Source: Fen-183 sp036385755 (GTDB lineage: Bacteria > Acidobacteriota > Thermoanaerobaculia > UBA5066). Taken from it: DNA of 50,783 nucleotides. Position numbers and translations under genes: made by a program. The DNA lies in assembly GCA_036385755.1 (NCBI GenBank), contig DASVJU010000264.1, positions 1 to 50,783 on the forward strand, in the 5' to 3' direction. Below, one piece after another: positions 1 through 8,397 of the stretch (position 1 is its first letter; every line of letters begins with the position of its first letter). Under the pieces are notes generated by a model. The model saw nothing but the letters and a program-made list of their open reading frames with translations. It was not told the origin of the DNA and did no database searches.

Positions 1-1090
1 GGCCGTGTCCCTGGAACGAATAGGGGGACGTACGCGGTTTGAAGACGCCGCCGCGGAGCGCCGTGGCTCCCGCGCGCGCGACCGCCCGCGCAAGGCGAAG
101 GACCTGCTCCGGCGACTCCACGGCGCAGGGCCCCGCGATCACCGCGCGCCGCCCGCCGCCCACGACGAAGGGGCCGACGGCCACGACGCTGGGCGCGCGC
201 ACCTCCGTCACCTTCGGGATCTCCTTCATCCGCGGCGGACGCACGAATTCCGGAGCGGGCCCGAGCCAGCGCAGACGCTCGCCCGGGGCGAGCCGCCCGG
301 TCGCCGCAGCCGCGCGCGCGACGCAATTCTCCGGCACGACGGCGAACCCGCGCACCTGTTCGGACGGCGTGCCCGGGAGCGAGAGGAGCTCGGCGCCGGC
401 TTCGGCCAGCCCCGACGCCGTGCGGACGCCCGCGTAGAAGACGACGCGCGGAGCGGGGGCTTCGGGATGCTCGAGGCCCTCGGGCGGTTCGGGCCCGCCC
501 GCCCGGTCGAGCCTCCAGAAGCGCGTCGCGTTCGGGCGCACGTCCGAGACGTCCTCCTCGAGGATGACGAGGCCCGCTTCGAGCGCCGCCTCCTCCGAGC
601 ACACGGCGGCCCGCGCCCCTCCCAGCTCCCGGACCCGGAACGCGGCCCAGGCGGTGTCGTGCGTTTCGATCGCGATCGCGTCCAGGCGCTGGAGGAGATC
701 CCGGCACTGCCGAAGCGCCGGCGCCTGCGAATGAACTTCCCGGACGCCGTCGAGCGCGATGCCCGGCGGGGCCGCGAGGACGAGCCGCACGGGCACCTCG
801 ATCTCCGCGCTCACGGCGAGGCCCGATTCGACCTGGGCGAGGAGCCGCGCCAGGGCCTCGAGCGACTCGAGAATCGGCCCCGCGACGCGATTCGCGGCGG
901 GCAGCACCGCGCACGCGATCTCGCCCGCGAGAAGCGCGCGCAGCATGCGCTCGAACGCGGGGAAGGCCACCGGGCGGCCGCAGCGGGCCGCCGCGCGGGC
1001 GCCGAACGAACCCGGTTGCCCCTGGTAGCCCGCGAGGACCGCCTCGTGCGTCGTCCCGCGCTCTTCTTCTTCTGAGTTCGGCGCGTCCAA
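1..1090 (-). CDS. Prephenate dehydratase / DAHP synthase fusion (3' end cut by window edge)
   Basis: The reading frame is open from a TTG at 1088-1090 to the window edge, about 363 codons. The N-terminal half (about residues 15-190) looks like prephenate dehydratase, which makes phenylpyruvate, and ends in the catalytic NATRF motif near 475-540. The C-terminal part carries the start of a Bacillus/Thermotoga-type DAHP synthase: VIAGPCAVES, then LRGGVFKPRTSPYSFQGHG at the edge. The first and a late step of aromatic synthesis would therefore sit on one polypeptide. No ESRP motif of the usual dehydratase ACT domain is seen between the halves. The frame contains no stop, while the opposite frames are Arg-rich shadows. 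The start is uncertain because no strong ribosome binding site is visible. Domain identities are from motif recognition. Confidence 0.85.
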   Translation of the reverse strand, partial: MDAPNSEEEERGTTHEAVLAGYQGQPGSFGARAAARCGRPVAFPAFERMLRALLAGEIACAVLPAANRVAGPILESLEALARLLAQVESGLAVSAEIEVPVRLVLAAPPGIALDGVREVHSQAPALRQCRDLLQRLDAIAIETHDTAWAAFRVRELGGARAAVCSEEAALEAGLVILEEDVSDVRPNATRFWRLDRAGGPEPPEGLEHPEAPAPRVVFYAGVRTASGLAEAGAELLSLPGTPSEQVRGFAVVPENCVARAAAATGRLAPGERLRWLGPAPEFVRPPRMKEIPKVTEVRAPSVVAVGPFVVGGGRRAVIAGPCAVESPEQVLRLARAVARAGATALRGGVFKPRTSPYSFQGHG

Positions 1091-1098
1091 CCGCCCGC

Positions 1099-1974
1099 CT
1101 AGGGCCGCGAGGCGTCCGCCCGCGTCGAGGCCGCCTCTTTCGTGACCTTGGCGTCCTCGAGAACGACTGGGTACTGATAGCCCGCGCCGAAGTCCTTGTC
1201 GACGTGAACGACGCCCTTGACGACCACGACGTCGCCGACGGCCGCCGGATCTCCGGTCGTCACCGTGAGGTCGTCGTCGTGATTCTCGCGCGAGCCCGAA
1301 CCGTCACGGATGTGGTACCAGTTCCGGCCCATGATCCCCGCGTTCGCCTTGACGACCTTGCCGCGCACCGTGACGGTCTTGTCCTTCAGCTGCGCGCGCT
1401 CGGCGAAGATTTGCGCCACCGTGCGGGCGTCCTTGCCTTCGGCTTTCGGGACCCTGACGTTCAGGGCTTCCGCGGGCCCATCCGCCACCGCGGCATGCGG
1501 CGCGGCCAACTGCGCGTTCTTCGAGGCTTCGGCCGCAGCGCCGTGCGAGGAGACCGGCGCCGAAGGTGCGCTCACGTTTCCGTCTCCGAGGCTGCCAAAC
1601 ACGATGCGGTCGAACTTCCGGTGCAGCGTCTTGCTTTCGAAACCGTCCATCGACATCGCATTCACGACCGTGACGTGATCGCCCTTCTGGACCTTCGCCT
1701 TCGTGATCGCGGCCCACATTTCACCGCCGCCTTCCGTCTTGAGGCGCATGTACGTGTAGTCGGAGGCGTCGAGCGTCTCCTCCACGGTGCCCGCGACGCT
1801 CGTGAGGGCAGGCTGGGGCGCCTGGGGAACGGCAACGGACGCCGTCGAATTCTTGAGCGGGGCTCCGTGGGCGAGAGAGTCGGCGCCCGCCACGCCGGGG
1901 GCAGGAGCGGCGTTGGGCTTCTTGCTGCAGGCGGCGGCGAGGGCAAGCACGAGGACGAGAACGATTCGGCGCAT
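1099..1974 (-). CDS. NrfJ-like lipoprotein with OB-fold-like C-terminal domain
   Basis: This is a 291-residue exported lipoprotein: MRRIVLVLVLALAAAC is a signal with the lipobox AAAC. The first domain (about 55-125) has GTVEETLDASDYTYMRLKT and WAAITKAKVQKGD, the pattern of NrfJ-like or Geobacter small redox-associated proteins. The second (about 185-285) resembles an OB-fold: TVRGKVVKANAGIMGRNWYH followed by a DGSG turn. ATG 1974 was chosen over an upstream start because it follows AGAAGGAG by about 11 bases and begins the signal peptide. A strong terminator lies between it and the respiratory operon upstream, so it is probably transcribed separately. A role near periplasmic cytochromes is inference. 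Confidence 0.75.
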   Translation of the reverse strand: MRRIVLVLVLALAAACSKKPNAAPAPGVAGADSLAHGAPLKNSTASVAVPQAPQPALTSVAGTVEETLDASDYTYMRLKTEGGGEMWAAITKAKVQKGDHVTVVNAMSMDGFESKTLHRKFDRIVFGSLGDGNVSAPSAPVSSHGAAAEASKNAQLAAPHAAVADGPAEALNVRVPKAEGKDARTVAQIFAERAQLKDKTVTVRGKVVKANAGIMGRNWYHIRDGSGSRENHDDDLTVTTGDPAAVGDVVVVKGVVHVDKDFGAGYQYPVVLEDAKVTKEAASTRADASRP

Positions 1975-2020
1975 GGATGAGGTTCTCCTTCTTTCGAGCC
2001 TCTGATTTTGACAGAAGAAC

Positions 2021-2050
2021 AAAAAAAGGCCGCCCGGGGAGGGCGGCCTT
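2021..2050 (-). terminator. Rho-independent terminator of the respiratory operon
   Basis: A perfect 10-bp stem AAGGCCGCCC / GGGCGGCCTT with a 5-nt loop is followed, reading the minus strand, by a run of seven T. It lies 29 bases after the stop of the last respiratory gene and before the lipoprotein gene at 1974, so it should end the operon transcript. Confidence 0.9.
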
Positions 2051-2078
2051 CGGATTCCGCGCCGCGGACCATCGGGGC

Positions 2079-2792
2079 TCAGGTCTCGAGGAAGGACGAA
2101 ACGGCCTGTCGCCACTTTTCCTCGGACAGGAGAACCGACGGCGGCAGGATCAGCTCGCCGCCGTCCGCCGCGGCGAGCCCAAGCTCGCCCTCGAAGAAGC
2201 GCGCGAGACGCGCCTCCTCGCCACGAAACCACGCTCGTGCCTCAAGGCCTTTCGGGAAGCTGCGATACGCGTCCGACGCCGGGCGTACCGTGAACAGCCA
2301 CCCCTTCTCGTACGGGGAGGAACGGAGGAGCGTCGGGTGATTCCCGACGCGCGCGTTCACGGCCACGATCGTCCCGGTCACCGGAGCCGGAATGACGGCC
2401 GTTCGGGCGCCGCAGGCGATCGTCACGGCGGGACGGCCGGCGGCGACCGTGCTGCCGGGCAGCGGCAGGGCGACGGCCGTGACGCCGTGAACGAGGTGCC
2501 CGGCGAGATCGTCGAGCCCCACGCGGAGACGCCCGCCACGCACTTCGTCGAGCCAGGTGTGTGCGGGCGCGTAGCGCCGGTTCTCGGCGAGGAGGAGCCC
2601 CTCGACTTCCATGAGCCCGAGGCGGCGCGCCTTCAGCCACCTGACGGTCCGTTCCGCCGCGTGATAGATCCCCCAGGCCGCGAGAACCGGAACGAGGGCG
2701 ACCGCGACGAAGGCAACGAGGAAGAGGAGCCGGACGAGGAGGCCGACCATGAAGATGGCGGTTCCCTGCAGGATCGCGAGGAGGGCTTCCAT
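2079..2792 (-). CDS. Membrane-anchored GcvH-like protein without lipoyl lysine (copy 2)
   Basis: The protein has 237 residues: an N-terminal hydrophobic segment (about 8-35), then a glycine-cleavage H-protein-like domain with VGLDDLAGHLVHG, a PVTGTIVAVN turn and SPYEKGWLFTV. In true GcvH the swinging lipoyl arm is on Lys in ESVKA; here the aligned stretch is ACGART with Ala at that position. Lipoylation at the normal site is therefore unlikely and a structural or scaffold role is more plausible. ATG 2792 follows the cytochrome stop by 5 bases, so the pair is coupled. A longer upstream start would swallow the cytochrome gene. A second, divergent homologue lies at 3159-3824 in the same operon. 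Confidence 0.8.
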   Translation of the reverse strand: MEALLAILQGTAIFMVGLLVRLLFLVAFVAVALVPVLAAWGIYHAAERTVRWLKARRLGLMEVEGLLLAENRRYAPAHTWLDEVRGGRLRVGLDDLAGHLVHGVTAVALPLPGSTVAAGRPAVTIACGARTAVIPAPVTGTIVAVNARVGNHPTLLRSSPYEKGWLFTVRPASDAYRSFPKGLEARAWFRGEEARLARFFEGELGLAAADGGELILPPSVLLSEEKWRQAVSSFLET

Positions 2793-2797
2793 GATGC

Positions 2798-3148
2798 TCA
2801 CCTTTCTTTCGGAATCGCGTGGCAGGTCGCGCAGTCGTCGAATCCGTGGGCGCTCTTGCCGTCGTGGCATTTCCCGCACGCGGCGCCCTTTTCCATGTCG
2901 GCGTGTTTGAGCGTGAGGGCCGCGCGCGTCGCGGACGGCGGCAGGATGGAGAAGAGGGCGGGATGACACGTCGTGCAGTCCGGCTTCGTCCCGTCGACGT
3001 GCGTCGCGTGGCGGAAGGTCACGACGCCGGGGCTGTCCGTTCCCTGCCGGAGAGCGCGGTCCTTCGGAAGACGGGGGAGGCCGCCCGCGAGAGCCGTGGC
3101 GGTCAGTCCGAGCGTCAGGAGAAAAACCGACAGACGGAGGTATTTCAT
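2798..3148 (-). CDS. Triheme cytochrome c7/c3-like protein
   Basis: This is a 116-residue periplasmic electron carrier. A signal peptide (MKYLRLSVFLLTLGLTATALA) is followed by three heme-c motifs: CTTCH (58-62), CGKCH (91-95) and CATCH (106-110). Extra histidines in FRHATH and LKHAD are candidate distal ligands, as in the c7 family. Size and spacing fit a small triheme cytochrome. ATG 3148 starts the signal peptide; the longer upstream reading has no leader features. It sits between two GcvH-like genes and downstream of HybB/HybA-like genes, so it likely exchanges electrons with that quinol-linked membrane module. The partner is inferred. Confidence 0.9.
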   Translation of the reverse strand: MKYLRLSVFLLTLGLTATALAGGLPRLPKDRALRQGTDSPGVVTFRHATHVDGTKPDCTTCHPALFSILPPSATRAALTLKHADMEKGAACGKCHDGKSAHGFDDCATCHAIPKER

Positions 3149-3158
3149 GACGGCCGCC

Positions 3159-3824
3159 TCACTTTCCGCCCAGGAACCGGCGGGCCAGTTCGTCCCAGTG
3201 ATCCGGGTCGAGGGCGCGGGCGATGCCGTGGACCGGAGTGCCGCCATCCTGCAGGACGACTCCGAGTTGAGGCGTGAGGCGCTGGGCGAGCTTCCCTGCT
3301 GCGGCGTCCAGAAACCGCCGGGCTCCCTCGCCCGTGAAGAGGTTCTTGAGGTTGCCGGTCAGCCAGCGGGGCTCGACTTTCATGAGCCAGCCGGCGCCGT
3401 ACGGGTCGCGCAGAACGCCTTCGGGATGCGCGCGCGCCGCTTCGTTCACCGCGACGACGTGGCCGTCGATGGGCGAGAGCACGTCGAGCTGCTGGCCGCC
3501 GGCCATGAGGGAGAAGGCCTTCTGTCCCTGGCGCACCGGCGCTCCGATCGGGGGCAACAGGAGCTCGTCGAGGGGGCCCACCAGCTTGTGCGCGAAGTCG
3601 TCGAGGCCGACCTCCACCGTTCCGCCCTCGGGCCGCGCCCACGCGTGGCCGGCGTGCAGGTGGACGCCGTTCGGAACCTGGAACCAGCCGAAGCCGAAGG
3701 CGTGGACGGGTGTCTCGCCCTGGACGAAGCGCCAGAAGGGAACGAAGAGGAGCAGGTAGAAAATCGCGAGGCCGTACTCGAGGGCCTTGGCCGTGTAGGG
3801 GCTCAGGAGGCTGTGTTCGTTCAT
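3159..3824 (-). CDS. Membrane-anchored GcvH-like protein without lipoyl lysine (copy 1)
   Basis: The protein has 221 residues, with a transmembrane segment at about 15-32 (YGLAIFYLLLFVPFWRFV), then an H-protein-like domain: HAGHAWARPEGG, VGLDDFAHKLVG, LSPIDGHVVAVN and DPYGAGWLMKV. The lipoyl-lysine position of GcvH aligns with Gly in LMAGGQQLD, so normal lipoylation is not expected. A C-terminal extension of about 60 residues is not explained. No glycine cleavage P or T genes are nearby; the neighbours are respiratory subunits, so a scaffold or coupling role in that complex is inferred. ATG 3824 has a purine-rich GGAAAAGAG upstream. Confidence 0.82.
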   Translation of the reverse strand: MNEHSLLSPYTAKALEYGLAIFYLLLFVPFWRFVQGETPVHAFGFGWFQVPNGVHLHAGHAWARPEGGTVEVGLDDFAHKLVGPLDELLLPPIGAPVRQGQKAFSLMAGGQQLDVLSPIDGHVVAVNEAARAHPEGVLRDPYGAGWLMKVEPRWLTGNLKNLFTGEGARRFLDAAAGKLAQRLTPQLGVVLQDGGTPVHGIARALDPDHWDELARRFLGGK

Positions 3825-3852
3825 GGTGTTTCTCTTTTCCTTCCCTTGACGG

Positions 3853-5082
3853 TCAGTGCGCGCCGCGCCAGTCGGGGTGCTCGTGGACGACCGGCATGCG
3901 GTTCACGATCCAGCGGAAGATCAGGACGCCGATCGTCACGATCGTGAGCGACGTGACGACCTCACCCACGCTCGGGAAGTAGCGGTCCTGGACGTTCCAG
4001 TTGAAAGCGATGAGCGAGACGTTGAAGCGGTTGAGGACGACGCCGAGGACCGTGAGGAGCCCGGCGACCCGCGCCAGCTTCGCGCTCTGGCGCCGCGCCG
4101 CGAACGCGAAGAGGAGCGACGGCAGGAGAATGAAGCCCAGGATCTCGAGGAGGTACCAGGCCCCCCAGCCCGTCGCGAGGAGGTCGAAACGGCCGCTCCC
4201 GACGAGGCCCTGCAGCCGGATGAAGAAGTACGCGAAAAGGACGACCGCGCCGCCCTTCGCGAGCCCCAGCGTGATCTTGTCGAGGTCGACGGGCGCCTGA
4301 GGGTCCAGCTGGTCGTGGAACGCGCGATGAGAGAGAGAGCTCTCGACGATCACCATGCCGATCCCCGCCGAGATGCTCGAGACGAAGAAGAAGATCGGGA
4401 GGAAGGGCGAGTACCACAGAGGGTGGAGCTTGCCCGGCGTCATCAGGAAGAACGCGCCGAGCGAGGACTGGTGGAGCGTCGAAAGCGTGACGCCAAGGAC
4501 GATGATGCCGATCGTCAAAGAGCCGAGGAGGCGGCGCACTTTCACGAGGCCAAGCCATTCCAGCGCTGCCGGCGCGAACTCGAGGCCGAGGACCATCAGG
4601 TACAGGAAGACGCACCAGCCGACCTCGTACATGACGGCCGTCGTGCCGGGAGTCAGGAAGAACTGGTAGGGGAGGCGCCACGGCTGGCCGAGGTCCACGA
4701 TGAGCCCGAACAGGACGAGGGCGTAACCGAGGAAGCCGGTCAGGATTGCGGGGCGAAGGATCGGCCGGTAGGCCTTCTGGCCGAAGATGTAGACGGCGCA
4801 CGCGACCGTGTAGCCGCCCGCCGCGAGCGCGACGCCGCACACGACGTCGAAGGCGACCCAGATGCCCCACGGGTTCGTCTGGGACAGGTTCGTCGCCGCG
4901 CCGAGCCCCTTCCAGAAGCGGAAGACCATCGTCGGGATCCCGGCGAGAAGGATCGCGGCGGCGACGGCATTGGCGGGCGTCAGGAGGCTCTTCGCGTAGG
5001 CGCGGAAAGACATCCCGAGGAAGACGTTCTCCTTCATCCAGGGGCCGCCGAGGAACGCGGGTTTCAGCGCCTGCTCAGACAT
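3853..5082 (-). CDS. hybB: HybB/NrfD (PsrC) family quinol oxidoreductase membrane subunit
   Basis: The 409-residue polytopic protein has about ten hydrophobic segments. The HybB signature NPWGIWVAFDVVCGVALAAGG (about 65-86) and RPAILTGFLGYALVLFG are clear. Members of this family bind menaquinol or ubiquinol in the membrane and exchange electrons with an attached 4Fe-4S ferredoxin. Its ATG overlaps the end of the HybA-like gene by 8 bases, so the two are translationally coupled. No hydrogenase or molybdopterin catalytic subunit is present here, so the terminal partner may be the cytochrome downstream. The symbol is by family, not proof of a hydrogenase role. Confidence 0.9.
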   Translation of the reverse strand: MSEQALKPAFLGGPWMKENVFLGMSFRAYAKSLLTPANAVAAAILLAGIPTMVFRFWKGLGAATNLSQTNPWGIWVAFDVVCGVALAAGGYTVACAVYIFGQKAYRPILRPAILTGFLGYALVLFGLIVDLGQPWRLPYQFFLTPGTTAVMYEVGWCVFLYLMVLGLEFAPAALEWLGLVKVRRLLGSLTIGIIVLGVTLSTLHQSSLGAFFLMTPGKLHPLWYSPFLPIFFFVSSISAGIGMVIVESSLSHRAFHDQLDPQAPVDLDKITLGLAKGGAVVLFAYFFIRLQGLVGSGRFDLLATGWGAWYLLEILGFILLPSLLFAFAARRQSAKLARVAGLLTVLGVVLNRFNVSLIAFNWNVQDRYFPSVGEVVTSLTIVTIGVLIFRWIVNRMPVVHEHPDWRGAH

Positions 5083-5986
5083 GGCCTTCCTCCTGTCTGT
5101 CGTTGCCTTCCGCCGCCGCGACTTCGTCGCGGCGCTTCGAGAAGGTGTACATCCCCATCAGGAGCGGCGGCCAGAGCGTGATGACGAAGGGCACCGCCGA
5201 GAGCGCACCCTCGGCGAGCTCCGGATACGACTTCTTCTCGATGCCCGAGGGAAGCGCCAGAGACTCGAACGGCACGTCGGAGATGTAGAGCCAGCTCGTG
5301 CCTCCGGCTTCGTCTTCTCCGTAGATCTTGTGGACGTACGCGTCGGGGTTCGTGTAGATGCGCGTCCTGGCCTCCTCGAGGAGGTCGGCGCGTTTGCCGA
5401 ACTTGAGAGCGCCCGACGGGCAGACTTCGGTGCAGGCCGGCGCGAGACCATTCCGCTGGCGTTCCGCGCAGAACGTGCACTTCTTGACGAGCGGCGTCGC
5501 GCTCGAGAACTCGTACTTCGGAACTCCGAACGGGCACACGATCATGCAGTAGCGGCAGCCGAGGCAGCGGTCCGTGTGGTACACGACCGGCCCCTCGGGC
5601 GTCTTCTCGAGAGCCTTGACGACGCAGCCCGATGCGCAGGCGGGCGTCACGCAGTGCATGCACTGCGTCTTGGCATAGCGGTCATCGCCGGCCGCGCTCT
5701 TGCGCGTGCCCTTCTGGACGACCGTGTAGGCCGTGGGGCTCGTCGTGCGTCTCGACGCGAACACGGCGTCGTCCCCGGGTTTCTCGGGGCCCAGGAGCGC
5801 GTTCGCCTCGGAGCAGGCGGCTTCGCAGCCGCGGCAGCCGACGCAGCGCGTCGTATCCACGAGGACGCCACGGGCGTCCTTCGACGCGGGCAGGACCGAA
5901 GCCCGCGACGTCGCCGCCGCGCCGGCCAATCCCGCGGTTCCGGCGGCGGCGGCGATCTTGAAGAGAGACCGGCGATTCAGGTTCAT
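5075..5986 (-). CDS. hybA: HybA-like periplasmic ferredoxin, four 4Fe-4S clusters, Tat signal
   Basis: The 303-residue protein has a twin-arginine signal (NRRSLFKIAAAAG at the N terminus) and four Cys groups: CVGCRGCEAAC, CMHCVTPACASGC, CLGCRYCMIVCP and CTFCAERQ...CTEVCP. The pattern fits HybA/DmsB-type electron transfer subunits with four cubane clusters. A C-terminal hydrophobic segment (FVITLWPPLLMGMYTF) would anchor it outside the membrane next to the HybB-like subunit, as in HybA. ATG 5986 is preferred because it begins the Tat signal and has GAGTGAGG upstream. It lies 11 bases after the 28-residue membrane peptide gene and overlaps hybB by 8 bases. Confidence 0.92.
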   Translation of the reverse strand: MNLNRRSLFKIAAAAGTAGLAGAAATSRASVLPASKDARGVLVDTTRCVGCRGCEAACSEANALLGPEKPGDDAVFASRRTTSPTAYTVVQKGTRKSAAGDDRYAKTQCMHCVTPACASGCVVKALEKTPEGPVVYHTDRCLGCRYCMIVCPFGVPKYEFSSATPLVKKCTFCAERQRNGLAPACTEVCPSGALKFGKRADLLEEARTRIYTNPDAYVHKIYGEDEAGGTSWLYISDVPFESLALPSGIEKKSYPELAEGALSAVPFVITLWPPLLMGMYTFSKRRDEVAAAEGNDRQEEGHV

Positions 5987-5997
5987 CGCGGCCTCAC

Positions 5998-6084
5998 TCA
6001 GGCGCGGGCCGCGCGGCCAAGCGCGCGGTCGTTGAGGAGAAGGAGAAGAAGGAAGAAAAGAACGAGGGGAACCGTGGCGATCAT
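5998..6084 (-). CDS. 28-residue membrane peptide of the respiratory operon
   Basis: This small frame encodes MIATVPLVLFFLLLLLL followed by a short basic tail (NDRALGRAARA): one transmembrane helix and little else. Its ATG overlaps the TGA of the Cys-rich gene before it (ATGA), GGGAGG lies about 8 bases upstream, and the next gene begins 11 bases after its stop. Coupled position plus a good ribosome site argue that it is real. Small single-helix subunits are common in respiratory membrane complexes; a role in assembling or stabilising this one is inference. Confidence 0.6.
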   Translation of the reverse strand: MIATVPLVLFFLLLLLLNDRALGRAARA

Positions 6085-6320
6085 GGGGCCTCCCTCCCGG
6101 AGCCATTCGCCGCCACGGCGAGGGGCTCCGCGTACGCAACGTCCGTCCCGAGCCTCTTCACGGCCTCCTGATAGAGGGGGCAGTCCGCGTACCGGCTCGC
6201 CTGGCAAGGTCGAGCCGACACGAGGTGGTCGAGAGGCAGCATCTTTTTCGTCGGGCAGGCGTCGCAATAAAGCATTACGACTTCTTTGAGGAGCGGGCAG
6301 TTGGTCGAGGTTTCTTTCAT
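6081..6320 (-). CDS. Small cysteine-rich protein, first gene of the respiratory operon
   Basis: This is a 79-residue soluble protein with five Cys in the first 50 residues: C8, a CDAC pair at 19-22, C39 and C47, the last two in PCQASRYADCPLY. The spacing suggests a metal or Fe-S site, but I do not recognise the family. ATG 6320 is chosen because the GTG 15 bases upstream lies between the sigma-54 -12 element and the expected transcript start and could not be translated from that promoter. No ribosome binding site is visible, so the leader would be only about 6-7 bases. Its stop overlaps the start of the membrane peptide gene. Confidence 0.6.
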   Translation of the reverse strand: MKETSTNCPLLKEVVMLYCDACPTKKMLPLDHLVSARPCQASRYADCPLYQEAVKRLGTDVAYAEPLAVAANGSGREAP

Positions 6321-6337
6321 GGCGACACCCGTCACAT

Positions 6338-6353
6338 CGCAACGCCCGCGCCA
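6338..6353 (-). promoter_or_regulatory. Sigma-54 (-24/-12) promoter of the respiratory operon
   Basis: The minus strand reads TGGCGCGGGCGTTGCG, matching TGGCRC-N5-TTGC with the invariant GG (6351-6352) and GC (6339-6340) exactly 10 bases apart. The predicted start is near 6327, just before ATG 6320. The adjacent upstream gene encodes an NtrC-family activator, the kind of protein this promoter class needs. No activator binding site was identified. Confidence 0.7.
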
Positions 6354-6483
6354 CGCATTGCCGGTTTGCCTCAGGAGGTGTCAACTGCTTGTCGGCAGGA
6401 GCCTTGGGCCGATTCCGCTCCCGCGCTGCCGCAGCCGGGACCGTTCAGGTCCTCAACGGGGCGTTGTCTTTCTCATCGGATCC

Positions 6484-7854
<1,371 letters not shown>

Positions 7855-8397
7855 GGGGTTCTCCGATCTCGTCGACGTTCTCGAGGAACAGGGCCCGGCA
7901 CGTCTCGCAGAGGTCCGGCTGCTTGGCGTCCACGTCCCGAAGGCTCGCCGAACGCGCCATCGCGCAGCGGGGACTCGCGCAGTGAAGGAGCCCGAACGTG
8001 TGCCCGAGCTCGTGAATGACTTCGGTCCGGAGCCGGATCGGGAACCGGGCCGCCTCGCCGGGGAGCCCCGCGCCGGAGAGGCGCGCGGTCGAGACGACGG
8101 CGACAGGGCCCTTCAGCTGCGCCTCTCCAAAGACGAACGTCAACACCGGGATGAAGAGGTCCGCATCCGTCAGACCGATCAGGCGCGCGGCGCCGCGCGG
8201 CCGGTTCGCCGCGAGCCACGCGAGGATGCGACGGGAGGAATGCTGTCTGCGCTGGGTGTCGAACGCCTCGTCCGGCCGGCCCGCGGGAATGTCGAGGCGC
8301 GCGGGAAACCGGAAGACCCTCTCGACGTGGGCGCGCACGCTCGAGAGAAGCTCCGGATCGACGTTTCCCGTCCCGATCCACCACAGGGCGACCTCTC

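Noticed and set aside
5..1075. Plus-strand 356-residue frame
   Set aside because: Arg/Gly-rich, no recognisable motif, and antisense to the dehydratase/DAHP synthase frame with clear active-site motifs.
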